64,000 nt of DNA from Halichondria panicea (Eukaryota > Porifera > Demospongiae > Suberitida > Halichondriidae), in contig NC_087377.1 in the NCBI RefSeq assembly GCF_963675165.1, positions 1,451,501 to 1,515,500 on the forward strand, given 5' to 3'. The notes beneath the pieces are model-generated. The model was not told where the DNA came from and did not search any database. It saw only the letters and a program-made list of their open reading frames with translations. This document shows, one piece after another, positions 31,806 to 44,090 of this stretch. Numbering within the stretch: the stretch's first letter is position 1; each line of letters starts with the position of its first letter. Position numbers and translations under genes: made by a program.

Positions 31806-34800
31806 AAGTCAACCACTAGCTACAGTGCACACAGTGGGACCACACTATAGGCTCTGTACACCAGCTACAGTGCACACAGTGGGACCACACTATAGGCTCT
31901 GTACACTAGCTACAGTGCACACAGTGAGACCACACTATAGGCTCTGTACACTAGTCTACAGTGCGCACAGTGGGACCACACTATAGGCTCTGTACACCAG
32001 CTACAGTGCACACAGTGGGACCACACTATAGGCTCTGTACACCAGCTACAGTGCACACAGTGGGACCACACTATAGGCTCCGTACACCAGCTACAGTGCA
32101 CACAGTGGGACCACACCATAGGCTCCGTACACTAGCTACAGTGCACACAGTGGGACCACACTATAGGCTCTGTACACTATAGCTACAGTGTACACAGTGG
32201 GACCACACTATAGGCTCTGTACACTAGCTACAGTGCACACAGTGAGACCACACTATAGGCTCTGTACACTAGTCTACAGTGCGCACAGTGGGACCACACT
32301 ATAGGCTCTGTACACCAGCTACAGTGCACACAGTGGGACCACACTATAGGCTCTGTACACCAGCTACAGTGCACACAGTGGGACCACACTATAGGCTCCG
32401 TACACCAGCTACAGTGCACACAGTGGGACCACACCATAGGCTCCGTACACTAGCTACAGTGCACACAGTGGGACCACACCATAGGCTCCGTACACTAGCT
32501 ACAGTGCACACAGTGGGACCACACTATAGGCACACTATAGGCTCCGTACACCAGCTACAGTGCACACAGTGGGACCACACTATAGGCTCCGTACACCAGC
32601 TACAGTGCACACAGTGGGACCACACTATAGGCTCCGTACACCAGCTACAGTGCACACAGTGGGACCACACTATAGGCTCCGTACACCAGCTACAGTGCAC
32701 ACAGTGGGACCACACTATAGGCTCCGTACACTAGCTACAGTGCACACAGTGGGACCACACTATAGGCTCTGTACACTAGCTACAGTGCACACAGTGGGAC
32801 CACACTATAGGCTCTGTACACTAAAGCTACAGTGTACACAGTGGGACCACACTATAGGCTCTGTACACTAGCTACAGTGAACACAGTGGGACCACACTAT
32901 AGGCTCTGTACACCAGCTACAGTGCACACAGTGGGACCACACTATAGGCTCTGTACACCAGCTACAGTGCACACAGTGGGACCACACTATAGGCTCCGTA
33001 CACCAGCTACAGTGCACACAGTGGGACCACACCATAGGCTCCGTACACTAGCTACAGTGCACACAGTGGGACCACACTATAGGCTCTGTACACTATAGCT
33101 ACAGTGTACACAGTGGGACCACACTATAGGCTCTGTACACTAGCTACAGTGCACACAGTGAGACCACACTATAGGCTCTGTACACTAGTCTACAGTGCGC
33201 ACAGTGGGACCACACTATAGGCTCTGTACACCAGCTACAGTGCACACAGTGGGACCACACTATAGGCTCTGTACACCAGCTACAGTGCACACAGTGGGAC
33301 CACACTATAGGCTCCGTACACCAGCTACAGTGCACACAGTGGGACCACACCATAGGCTCCGTACACTAGCTACAGTGCACACAGTGGGACCACACTATAG
33401 GCACACTATAGGCTCCGTACACCAGCTACAGTGCACACAGTGGGACCACACTATAGGCTCCGTACACCAGCTACAGTGCACACAGTGGGACCACACTATA
33501 GGCTCCGTACACCAGCTACAGTGCACACAGTGGGACCACACTATAGGCTCCGTACACTAGCTACAGTGCACACAGTGGGACCACACTATAGGCTCTGTAC
33601 ACTAGCTACAGTGCACACAGTGGGACCACACTATAGGCTCTGTACACTAAAGCTACAGTGTACACAGTGGGACCACACTATAGGCTCTGTACACTAGCTA
33701 CAGTGAACACAGTGGGACCACACTATAGGCTCTGTACACTAGTCTACAGTGCACACAGTGGGACCACACTATAGGCTCTGTACACCAGCTACAGTGCACA
33801 CAGTGGGACCACACTATAGGCTCCGTACACCAGCTACTGTGCACACAGTGGGACCACACTATAGGCTCCGTACACCAGCTACAGTGCACACAGTGGGACC
33901 ACACCATAGGCTCCGTACACTAGCTACAGTGCACACAGTGGGACCACACTATAGGCACACTATAGGCTCCGTACACCAGCTACAGTGCACACAGTGGGAC
34001 CACACTATAGGCTCCGTACACCAGCTACAGTGCACACAGTGGGACCACACTATAGGCTCCGTACACCAGCTACAGTGCACACAGTGGGACCACACTATAG
34101 GCTCCGTACACCAGCTACAGTGCACACAGTGGGACCACACTATAGGCTCCGTACACTAGCTACAGTGCACACAGTGGGACCACACTATAGGCTCTGTACA
34201 CTAGCTACAGTGCACACAGTGGGACCACACTATAGGCTCTGTACACTAAAGCTACAGTGTACACAGTGGGACCACACTATAGGCTCTGTACACTAGCTAC
34301 AGTGAACACAGTGGGACCACACTATAGGCTCTGTACACCAGCTACAGTGCACACAGTGGGACCACACTATAGGCTCTGTACACCAGCTACAGTGCACACA
34401 GTGGGACCACACTATAGGCTCCGTACACCAGCTACAGTGCACACAGTGGGACCACACCATAGGCTCCGTACACTAGCTACAGTGCACACAGTGGGACCAC
34501 ACTATAGGCTCTGTACACTATAGCTACAGTGTACACAGTGGGACCACACTATAGGCTCTGTACACTAGCTACAGTGCACACAGTGAGACCACACTATAGG
34601 CTCTGTACACTAGTCTACAGTGCGCACAGTGGGACCACACTATAGGCTCTGTACACCAGCTACAGTGCACACAGTGGGACCACACTATAGGCTCTGTACA
34701 CCAGCTACAGTGCACACAGTGGGACCACACTATAGGCTCCGTACACCAGCTACAGTGCACACAGTGGGACCACACCATAGGCTCCGTACACTAGCTACAG

Positions 34801-36190
34801 TGCACACAGTGGGACCACACTATAGGCACACTATAGGCTCCGTACACCAGCTACAGTGCACACAGTGGGACCACACTATAGGCTCCGTACACCAGCTACA
34901 GTGCACACAGTGGGACCACACTATAGGCTCCGTACACCAGCTACAGTGCACACAGTGGGACCACACTATAGGCTCCGTACACTAGCTACAGTGCACACAG
35001 TGGGACCACACTATAGGCTCTGTACACTAGCTACAGTGCACACAGTGGGACCACACTATAGGCTCTGTACACTAAAGCTACAGTGTACACAGTGGGACCA
35101 CACTATAGGCTCTGTACACTAGCTACAGTGAACACAGTGGGACCACACTATAGGCTCTGTACACTAGTCTACAGTGCACACAGTGGGACCACACTATAGG
35201 CTCTGTACACCAGCTACAGTGCACACAGTGGGACCACACTATAGGCTCCGTACACCAGCTACTGTGCACACAGTGGGACCACACTATAGGCTCCGTACAC
35301 CAGCTACAGTGCACACAGTGGGACCACACTATAGGCTCCGTACACTAGCTACAGTGCACACAGTGGGACCACACTATAGGCTCTGTACACTAGCTACAGT
35401 GCACACAGTGGGACCACACTATAGGCTCTGTACACTAGCTACAGTGCACACAGTGGGACCACACTATAAGCTCTGTACACTAGCTACAGGGTACACAGTG
35501 GGACCACACTATAGGCTCTGTACACTAGCTACAGTGCACACAGTGGGACCACACTACTATAGGCTCTGTACACTAGCTACAGTGCACACAGTGGGACCAC
35601 ACTATAGGCTCTGTACACTAGCTACAGTGCACACAGTGGGACCACACTATAGGCTCTGTACACTAGCTACAGTGCACACAGTGGGACCACACTATAGGCT
35701 CTGTATGTACTAGCTATAGGCTCTGTACACCAGCTACAGTGCACACAGTGGGACCACACTATAGGCTCCGTACACCAGCTACAGTGCACACAGTGGGACC
35801 ACACTATAGGCTCCGTACACTAGCTACAGTGCACACAGTGGCACCACACTATAGGCTCTGTACACTAGCTACAGTGCACACAGTGGGACCACACTATAAG
35901 CTCTGTACACTAGCTACAGGGTACACAGTGGGACCACACTATAGGCTCTGTACACTAGCTACAGTGCACACAGTGGGACCACACTACTATAGGCTCTGTA
36001 CACTAGCTACAGTGCACACAGTGGGACCACACTATAGGCTCTGTACACTAGCTACAGTGCACACAGTGGGACCATACTATAGGCTCTGTATGTACTAGCT
36101 ACAGTGTACACAGTGGGACCACACTATAGGCTCTATACACCAGCTACAGTGCACACAGTGGGACCACACTATAGGCTCTGTACACTAGTC
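31806..36190. repeat. 45-bp satellite array with 1,425-bp higher-order repeat
   Basis: About 95 tandem copies of a 45-base unit (GCTACAGTGCACACAGTGGG, then ACCACACTATAGGCTCTGTA, then CACTA). Variant units mark a higher-order repeat: truncated units with GGCACACTATAGG at 32,530, 33,401, 33,955 and 34,826, and ACTAAAGC units near 32,822, 33,648, 34,247 and 35,073, pair up at exactly 1,425 bases, so about 32,480-33,900 is duplicated as 33,905-35,330. A 318-base step occurs at the left (31,9xx and 32,2xx) and a 430-base step at the right (35,551 and 35,981). Because 45 is a multiple of three, frames coding 15-residue repeats stay open by arithmetic alone. Confidence 0.95.
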
Positions 36191-36239
36191 TACACACTGC
36201 ATGTCAATTAGAGTAGCATTTCTGCAAACAAGGTGAAAA

Positions 36240-37060
36240 TGGTTTTTAGTGGAACAGCTGTCTACCCCTGGGCCCATACACGCAGACATTCTACTTTCAA
36301 AGGACTATAGAATATTTGCATATACACTAAATTGGAATTCCATGTAGTGGGACAAGACAACAGTCTGGCTAGGCTACCGATCAAAATTATCTCCGTAAAA
36401 ATACAATTATTGGGGTCACAGATGTCACAGCTGAGTGGAGAGTGGAGTGGGAGGGCTAGCTGGATGAATGTGAGGGATGATGGGATCATTGTGACAGGGC
36501 AATGGACCGCTACTAAACCCTAGTTATCAGTCAACAGCTGGAGCTTTATTTCCTACAATGCATAGCGGGAAATTTTTGCTGGTGCAATTTGGCTCCAGAG
36601 CCCTCAGCAGAAAGTTACGTGGGTTCTAATATTCGTGGTTCAATGCCAGGAAACCACACCCACCAATAGCATTGCATGTGAAATACCGGTGCATGGGAGT
36701 TTATCCCAGTTTTAAATGCTCTGCCCTCGAAAAACAACGAAAATTTCCCGCTATACGGTACTTGTTATCAATACCCCATTTTTAATAATACATGTGCAAT
36801 GTATGCTAGCTGTGACAGGGCAATGGACCGCTACTAAACCCCAGTGATCAGTCAACAGCTGGAGCTTAATTAATAATAATTATTATTATAATGAAGTTGA
36901 TTGTTTCCCAGATGCTTGTTATCAATAATAATTATTATCTCGTTTTTGCTATATACAGAAGTACAGCTAGCATACATGTACATGTAGGTCCTAGGTATTT
37001 TTTTAAAAACGTCAAAATCAGTACAGCTTAATGGCTTTTTTAGTATTGTATGCTAGCTGT
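36240..37060. other. Right flank of satellite: repeats, no gene
   Basis: A block of about 55 bases (GTGACAGGGCAATGGACCGC...) occurs at 36,490-36,548 and 36,810-36,868. A decayed CCGTATAGCGGG-type MITE spans about 36,560-36,762. The first block ends a frame reading SGEWSGRASWMNVRDDGIIV, which I cannot identify. Confidence 0.4.
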
Positions 37061-37065
37061 ACGTT

Positions 37066-37120
37066 TGGATCGACATCAAATGATATTTCGGTCTCCTTTA
37101 TTCCATTAAATAACGTGTGA
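37066..37120 (-). pseudogene. Decayed copy of a CFAP299 exon
   Basis: The minus strand resembles the KNKRDRKIINVDPK part of the intact exon at 37,948-38,022 (here about KETEISFDVDPN) without splice sites. A second decayed copy is at 37,845-37,883. Confidence 0.4.
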
Positions 37121-37603
37121 AAAATTGATTAACTATTTATAGTGTGGGAAGTAGGGAGGAGGCACAGTGTACTACATGTATATAATTATAATAATGCTTT
37201 TCTAACTCCCCAAAAATTCTATTCACAAAATAATTTTGAGACAGTTTGCTCAATATAATAATTATTTCCCCAAAAGCCCAATGTAGCTACATGTATGTCA
37301 ACAGTTTATAACAAGAGAGTACAGTTAGCATACAAACAGCGTTAAATACAACAAATACAAGTTTTGTTGTTTTGGATGCTTCCATTAGAGAGGATTGTTA
37401 GCAAACATACTGTACAAAGTTCATTCTAATCTTCACTGTCAGCTTTGAATCTGAGGCCTCAATTTAATCAGCCATGTGGAAAGGGGCTAAAACTATTTGT
37501 TCGGGAGCAAGGCCTATTATTCCCATAAAATTCCCGCGTACATTTGTATAATGTGCGCCTCCCAATCAGGAAGCATACGTGTAGTTTGAGATTTTTTTGG
37601 CTA

Positions 37604-37780
37604 CAGTGGAACCTCCGTTAACAACCACCTCCGAATAAAGGCCAGTTGCTATATAACGGACAGGCACACAGGTCCCAAATGAACAGTTTGTGTACAAAAC
37701 AACCCCTCAACAAAGGCCACCTCTGTATAAAGGCCAAAACATTGTTCCCCAAAGGTGTCCGCTATAGAGGGGTTCCACTG
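37604..37780. mobile_element. TA-flanked MITE CAGTGGAACCTCCG
   Basis: 177 bases, inverted ends CAGTGGAACC...GGTTCCACTG, TA at 37,602-37,603 and 37,781-37,782. Tc1/mariner-type by target site. Confidence 0.85.
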
Positions 37781-37844
37781 TATTTCACCGTCAAATGCTT
37801 TTTTCGTTTTCTTGTCTTAGTTCTACTGTGCTAGCTGTATCTTA

Positions 37845-37883
37845 ATTTGGATCGATGTTAACGATATTTCTGTTTCCCTTATC
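37845..37883 (-). pseudogene. Decayed copy of a CFAP299 exon
   Basis: The minus strand reads about GNRNIVNIDPN, a degraded form of the DRKIINVDPK exon about 65 bases upstream on that strand. Confidence 0.45.
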
Positions 37884-37947
37884 CCCACACACACAATCAC
37901 ATGCCCACACCCACACACATCCACCTACACACACACAGAGCTTGTAC

Positions 37948-39729
37948 CTTTGGGTCAACGTTAATAATCTTTCTGTCTCGTTTATTCTTAAACAGCAGAC
38001 CTGAGGCATTGTCTGCAATCACCTGTGTGTGCGTGCGTGGGGTGTGTGTGTGCGAGTTATATCAAACAAATACGAACAAAGTGTCCGTGTACAATAATCA
38101 TGTCAACTAATTATGTACGACGAGACCAAAGGGAGCAACTGTATAATTGAGTAGTGCTATGGCGCCCTACAGACTAGGAGGGCACTCACTAACTGTAGTG
38201 TTCCAAACACACGTTATAGGCTATCAAACTTTGCTGTGAAAATAAATTATGTTCTGAAAAAACACACACTTTAATTATTATAGCCCCACGCTTTCTTTTA
38301 TAATTTGTGCTCGTTGATCTAAGTTATAGTTAGAACATGGGCATGAGGTATCTATGTGTTATAGTGTCCCAAAGCTCGAGGGCTTCTATTTAAACCTATT
38401 GGCTACTAGAAATGCACTAGCTTAGCAACAGTCAACCTATATAAACAGCCAACCTAGCAACTGCATCATTATTCTTTTGAAAACTAATATCTAAAGTTGA
38501 CATCTCTGTGTCTCTACTAAATCTGTGGTCTCTATTCAAGTCAACCCTGTTCCTCCACCTCAGTTTGATGGACAAAATTATAGTCCTAGCTCCACCCACA
38601 AAACGAAAACATCCAGCTCCTCCCCCAGTTTTGCAGCAAACAAGCCCAGCACACTTCCCAAGAAACGAGCGACTCGTACTACTCTCACAAAGCGAAAGGA
38701 AGACACCTATAAGCTATAATTTGCAGCAAACAAGCCCAGCAAACGAGCGGCTCCTACTCTTGAACAAAGCGAAAGGAACTTTAGGAGAAGAAGCCAAACC
38801 TAGAATCTCAGCACTTCCATACATCCAGCTCCTCCCCCATGCAGCCTTGCAGCAAAAAAGCACAGCACACTGCCCAAAAAACGAGCGTCTCCTACTGCTT
38901 TCGAACAAAGCCAAAAAAAGAAACTAGAGCTTCTCTCTTTCATTCTAGTTCTGTTATTATAATTACTAGACAAAGCATCTACATGTAGCTACAATAATTT
39001 TTACATATGTATCTTCTTGTAAATCACAATACATGTACAATGTTGTAGTTTGTAGCCCAGAGCAATCTATAGTACTGGTACTATAGCTCATAGTTCCCTG
39101 CTAAATACACTCAAATGGAATCTAAGGACACCATAATATTATTGTAGCACTACCAAACAGCTACTAATAAAATAATTAGCTTTTTGAAATTGGACGTTCC
39201 CAACACAAGTTATAGTCCTTCAAAGAAAAACTACGAAAACATGACGACATGTAATTAATACATATTTTGGCAACCACCTCTTATATATTATACCCACGTA
39301 CTTCATATTTCTCACACGTACCTGATAATTAGGAGTGGAGTTGGACGAGGAGAAGTTAGTGTCCCAGTTATAGAAGCTCAAGTCACTGTGTCTAGGGAGC
39401 AGCTTCTTCCGTGACGAGAATATGGGATCAAAATCATCCACCTACAATTATCATGTACATGTATAATACCACATAGAAAGTTTTCGTATCAAACGAAAAT
39501 TAAAACGACGGAATTATTCTACTGCAAGAGATTCAATGCGTCACTATCCTAAGCTGTTGAGCTGTACTTAAAATACTAAATTGGTAGTTACGAAAATTAC
39601 CCGCTATACGGCAGTTAGATCATTGGGGTGAGGTATAATTTTATGTTATAAATACATGTTAGGATCAACCACCTTTATTACTGGTAGTACCTTGAGTCGA
39701 TGTGCGTAGTCAATGTATCCTGATATCTC
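37948..39729 (-). CDS. CFAP299: CFAP299 (cilia/flagella-associated protein 299), partial
   Basis: Three exons: 39729-39691 (EISGYIDYAHRLK), 39441-39322 (VDDFDPIFSSRKKLLPRHSD, then LSFYNWDTNFSSSNSTPNYQ) and 38022-37948 (VIADNASGLLFKNKRDRKII, then NVDPK). The order and text agree closely with the C-terminal half of CFAP299, a conserved protein of ciliated eukaryotes linked to sperm flagella. All three exons are whole codons (phase 0) with good GT/AG borders. The N-terminal exons (above 39.7 kb) and the last exon (below 37.9 kb) were not found; repeats and the satellite lie on that side. The gene is probably real but spread over large introns, or truncated. Confidence 0.85.
38320..38940 (+). repeat. 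Promoter-like repeat with short basic frame, copy 2
   Basis: Related to 12,660-13,320. After TTATAGTTAGAACATGGGCA and a CTATATAAACAG box comes a region that reads SFAANKPSTLPKKRATR and, after frame changes, similar NKPSKRA and LPKKRAS units. It lies inside a CFAP299 intron on the opposite strand. Possibly a small basic-protein gene gone to ruin, or a mobile element. Confidence 0.35.
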
Positions 39730-39847
39730 CTATACTTATTGATTGAATGGCAGGGAATACTCAGACCATCGAAAGAATTGCAAGTTGATATAAATAATTA
39801 TGCTATTATTATATACTTGCGATGAGCTCCTCAATCAGAAGTTTCAG

Positions 39848-39919
39848 TTCCGCTTCTTTGTAGGACACATAGATGACGATACAGTGCTAATTGAAGCGAA
39901 GCTATCAAAGGACCGATTG
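39848..39919 (+). pseudogene. Possible reverse-transcriptase fragment
   Basis: A short open exon-like piece, FRFFVGHIDDDTVLIEAKLS, then KDRL before GTGAGT. The FLG-ID-T...KLS-DRL pattern recalls the region after the catalytic core in DIRS/Ngaro-type reverse transcriptases. Very short; tentative. Confidence 0.25.
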
Positions 39920-39996
39920 GTGAGTAACTTAGCATCCGATGACTTGATAAATTATAAATGTAATAATTAGATTTGTTGAATGTACACAAATTAAAG

Positions 39997-40126
39997 ATGT
40001 CAACCGCGAGATGCTGTAGATGTAGAACTGGCACCTGTCAGTCGTGTGTGTGCCAGAAGAAAGGCAGCCCCTGCTCATACTGCCCCCTGCACATACTGCC
40101 CCCCAGGGTCTTCGTGCACAAACAAG
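39997..40126 (+). pseudogene. Cys-rich module exon, copy 1
   Basis: Starts MSTARCCRCRTGTCQSCVC and continues QKKGSPCSYC before the GTTAGT donor. A 16-base tandem duplication (CCCTGCTCATACTGCC / CCCTGCACATACTGCC) shifts the frame; the second part in the other frame reads CTYCPPGSSCTNK, the usual end of the module. Same family as the copies at 58.7-63.0 kb. Confidence 0.5.
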
Positions 40127-40458
40127 GTTAGTCCCTATATAGATCTATTCTAGTGGGTGGGGGGAAGCAGTTAATTGTCTCCACCCTCGACCTCACTTCC
40201 GCGATCACTTTAAATCAACTAACGTAAATGTTGATTATCTTTTTAACATTAGTATAATTATGTATTAGAAAATTGAAATAGCGAAAAAATAATTGAAATA
40301 ATTATCAAAAATGGTACCTTTATAATTATTATCACCGTGTTATCTTATTCTATTGTTTTGGAACTTCTCCAACTTGTACTTATTGTGTTTCATTTTGGCT
40401 AGTTGAGTTTACCATTGTTTATTCCATTCCTAAAAGGCATTAACAAAATTGAACAATA

Positions 40459-40680
40459 GTTATGTACTGGGGACCCCATGATGGAAATGCTGTGCTTGCA
40501 AGAGATATGAAGGTACGTTGGGGTAGAATGGTAACTGCATGCTTATATAGAAAACGGGATTGCCGTTTCTCGTTTCATGCCTTTTTTACGTATTTAACCA
40601 CCTTTGCAGCAAACCACAATGAAGCCCTGAAAACAATGGGAGAAGAGGAATTCAAGAGGGGCTCGGCACTGACTAGGTAG
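40459..40680 (+). CDS. Short open frame, unknown
   Basis: Reads MYWGPHDGNAVLARDMK up to a GTACGT donor, and later NHNEALKTMGEEEFKRGSA after a TTTGCAG. Both halves look coding, but the donor and acceptor I see do not join in phase. Not recognised. Confidence 0.3.
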   Translation, partial: VMYWGPHDGNAVLARDMKVRWGRMVTACLYRKRDCRFSFHAFFTYLTTFAANHNEALKTMGEEEFKRGSALTR

Positions 40681-41248
40681 CCCTATAGTAAAATACTAGT
40701 ATAACCTGTTTGGTTGTCTGGTTTGATGTCTGACAACTACTCTACTGTTTGGTGGCTTCGCGTTGTGCTGAAGTTGTTTGACTGGTGAGTAGTTTGTTCA
40801 TAGTGGAAAAGTATGCCATTCCTTGAAGAGAAACATGTGCAACTTTTGAGATCTAGCGGCCTTGTTGGAAAAGTGCGGCTTTCCACTGATATGTCTCAAG
40901 ATGACTATAAATTATGGCCGCAGTGTCATCACATCCAAGGGTAGGTGGGTATGCAGAAGCAAAGGAAACACAACATTTTTTGTAAGACAGAGTCTTGATA
41001 CCTAAATCAGACGCGGGAGCAGAGATATAGAGCAATCGCCTAAGGTACATAAATACTTCCTAAGATGAAGACTTATACTGACTGAACTACTTCTATATGC
41101 AGACGAGTGCACGAGTTGCACAGATATACAAGGAGTTGCTGTAATTTTCTTACACTTTGTGGTGTAGTTCAAAAAAGTTCGAAATATGGAAAAAGACGAA
41201 GTTACAGTAGAAATCTAAAAGTTGAACATTATAAATTATAAATGTCAG

Positions 41249-41374
41249 GCCATATTAGGATGCCAAGTTGTATTACCATCACTAGGCACTTGTGAAAAGA
41301 AAATTAAAGAAACTGCATGCTATGCAGGTCATCAAGAGATTGTGACTTACTTGAGGAGGTTCGATGTAGCACTG
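41249..41374 (+). pseudogene. Ankyrin-like exon fragment
   Basis: Between TGTCAG and GTAAGTG; contains ETACYAGHQEIVTYLRRF, an ankyrin-like helix pair. No neighbouring ankyrin exon was found on this strand. Confidence 0.35.
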
Positions 41375-42060
41375 GTAAGTGAGGTTGTTATAATTATTTG
41401 TATATTAATAATTGGTATTGGTAGACCTATAGCAAAAAATGTTTAGAGATAAATTGCAAATTTGCTATACCATAAATGTTATATTATTATAATAATAAGA
41501 TCAGGGAGAGCAAGGGTGATGCTGCCAAACTCGGATATTAATTTTGAAAAGAGTAAATTATACTGTCAGAAATGTGCTTGCTTGCATATAGCACAGCGGG
41601 CAGTGAAGAAATATTTCTTTTTACAAGAATAAAGATCTATTAATTATAAATTATCACTCTACTCAAGAGGTTAAGTATTTACCCTAGTTCATTATGATGC
41701 CAAATTTAAAAGCTCTTTATATACTGTGTACACTTTATACTATGGACAGTTTAAAAGAGACGCGTTCACAGGGTGGAAGAATTTATGCAGGCAAGTAACT
41801 CAGAGGCTGCAACTTACAGAGCTCTTGTGAAACTAATCCAGATTATAAAAAACAATTATTGTACTATAATTATATACATTTAATCGTATGCTCGAATTTC
41901 GATTGATATACGAACGAGTAAATATGACATTGCTAGTAAAGTGTTCAAACAGTGCCAAGAGAATGGTAACATAAATTAAGACGATCCTTTCCTTAAATTC
42001 CACTTGAGTGATGGCAATCTTCACTGATTCTCTCAACAACCAATCTTCTGATTCAAGTTA

Positions 42061-42150
42061 ATAACAACTCCAAAAACTAGTAAATGCAGTTAAAATGAGA
42101 ACAGCTTTATTATACAACGATAAGCACAAAAATGTTCCAGTTTAAAATGG
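42061..42150. repeat. Direct repeat, partner at 44,609-44,695
   Basis: About 85 bases (CCAAAAACTAGTAAATGCAG...TGTTCCAGTTT) occur on both sides of the ARL3-like exons, 2.5 kb apart, in the same orientation. Confidence 0.7.
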
Positions 42151-42704
42151 TTGGCTCCAACCATGGGTTGTAGTCAGGCACGATTTGAGATATAAAATGA
42201 GGACTGTAAAAGAAATCGTGGCAGTGGGAAGTGGCCTTCAAGAAGGGCTGAACGCAGTGGGCAGCGGAACTCAAGAAGGCGGTTCTTGTGTCAGCCTATA
42301 GGCATGGTGATTGGTTTAGTAGTACACGTCTATTATCGTTACGTGCAGACATTGAATATGAGTAAACGAGCTGGAGAGTGCGACTATTAGCGACATTCGA
42401 TTATACGTGTCTAAATAATGCAAACATTCATTTACGTGGTATATTCGTTTTGTGAGATCTTCACCAAAAAGATGGTTGTTGCAGTGCTCCAGTGCTCAAA
42501 GCGCCGCCAACCCAACAGCAAACTATATTTATGCAGGAAACAGGAAGTGTCAGCGTAAGTATATAAGATATAAACATACTCTGTCACGTCTATAGCCAGG
42601 ATTGTACTACATGTATGTACAAAATAATATACAAATGTACGGCTATAATTTTAGTCTATATAATTATGGTCAAACCTGCTAAACCCACATCATTGACACC
42701 TCAG

Positions 42705-43449
42705 ATCTACTTGTGGATAGCACTGATTCTGGTAGACTAGAAGAATCACGAGTACAGTTGGATGAGCTTCTGGTGGAGGATAAACTCACTGGAGTACCCC
42801 TACTAGTGTTTGCAAATAAACAAGACCTAGGGATGGCTTTAAAAGCTGATGATGTAAGTGTACTATTCCGTTTATTCTAGCTGAGAGTAGACCTTAGTTA
42901 CATGACTGATGTACCTACAAGAATTGTGTGATCATCATTGCATGTAATTCATTCCCCACAGATCAGCAACGATATGAAGCTAACTGAGCTGACTGACAGA
43001 CGATGGCAGATACAACCATGCTCGGCCAAAACTGAAGAAGGGATTGCGGTGAGTAGGACACTTAGCCCTAGCTATCAGCGAGAATATTAGAATATTGTAC
43101 CATTGAGTCTGGTTTTGGGTACCATAGAGCTGTGCCTATTGGAATTATTATACGTACTAGGTAATTGTACATGCTTTGATGTTTACTCACTGTAAAGGGT
43201 GGATGGTAAAAAGTGAGTAGTTGCTAATTTAAGTACTAGTGTTCAAGCTGGCGCTGTGCTAATGCCTCTCGCCATGTTTTTGCTTTCGCTCAAAAGTATT
43301 AGAGTGTTATCTATAATGAATTTTATATTAAAGTTAGCTTATCTATATAAAGTCACTGAGAAGAAAAGACTTATTTACATGCATCTATTGTAAGTTATTA
43401 TTTTTTGTATTATGTGGCTTACCAGGACATCAAGAAAGAAGAAAATTGA
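42705..43449 (+). CDS. ARL3-like small GTPase, 3' part
   Basis: Exons 42705-42853, 42962-43048 and 43426-43449. The first encodes LLVDSTDSGRLEES, ELLVEDKLTGVPLLVFANKQ D (the NKxD guanine motif), the second TDRRWQIQPCSAKTEEGIA with the SA(K) motif. ARL3 regulates release of lipidated cargo in cilia; similarity is closer to ARL3 than ARL2 (WQIQ-CSA). The last exon adds only DIKKEEN and a stop, so the C-terminal helix (normally GMxWV) is missing. P-loop and switch exons are not visible upstream. Probably a 5'-truncated or partly unseen gene. Confidence 0.7.
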
Positions 43450-43558
43450 TTCTTCCAGGATCTGTAGTTCAGTGTATATAATATCTAAGAAGAAAAGACC
43501 TGTGTACATGCATATTGTTATCTATATTGTTATATGGTAGTGTTTTGTGGCTTACCAG

Positions 43559-43675
43559 GCCCTCAAGACAAAGATGATTCTGCCAGGAGGATCTGGATCT
43601 GGATCTTGGATATTATTTTCTCACACATGGGGAATGAGCGCGCATGCGCATTACATCCACAGGAATAATTAAAGG
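43559..43675 (+). CDS. Duplicate terminal exon of the ARL3-like gene
   Basis: The intron end and exon start near 43,380-43,475 are repeated at 43,480-43,605 (shared AGAAGAAAAGAC and GTGGCTTACCAG). This copy gives ALKTKMILPGGSGSGSW, then continues. It could be an alternative last exon or a dead duplicate. Confidence 0.4.
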
Positions 43676-43739
43676 GTGTGTCCAAAGAGATCAATTTTAC
43701 AAATGGCTACTGTACTGCTAGCTAGCTGTTTTAACAGAT

Positions 43740-44090
43740 ATTTTCTGAGTATTGTAGCTAACAAAAAGCTAGCGCTTTAGTGCAAGGCTAACTCATATGT
43801 TGAATAGAAAGTTTGTGCGGACAGATGATGCTATGAAAGATTCTGAAGAGACTGCAACAGCCTTCAATGTGAGTCAAACTAGCCATAACTCGAGAAAGAA
43901 GCTTTAGTTTGCTAATCCACGAATCAAAATCCAAGAGAACGTGGCTAGAAGCCTATAGAAGCTGTTAGTTTTCGTCGCATTGTAACCGTTGAGCAGTTAT
44001 AGCTGGAATACACACACACACACACAGACAGACACACACACAGTCAGCTTTACCGTATCCCTCGTGCGGCTACGCCTCGAGGCATAATAA
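43740..44090. repeat. Dispersed repeat, also at 19,060-19,430
   Basis: Matches the intron repeat of the death-domain gene: GCTAGCG(C)TTTAGTGCA, GGCTAGAAGCCTATAGAAG, CA/ACAG microsatellite and GAGGCATAAT end. Confidence 0.6.

Noticed and set aside
31705-36098. Many overlapping frames coding 15-residue repeats (TVHTVGPHYRLCT) on the plus strand and a matching set on the minus strand
   Set aside because: The satellite unit is 45 bases, so any stop-free frame stays open by arithmetic. No stable start or splice signals, and both strands are equally open.
31806-36190. Regular spaced repeats as a possible CRISPR array
   Set aside because: Units are contiguous with no unique spacers, in a eukaryotic context.
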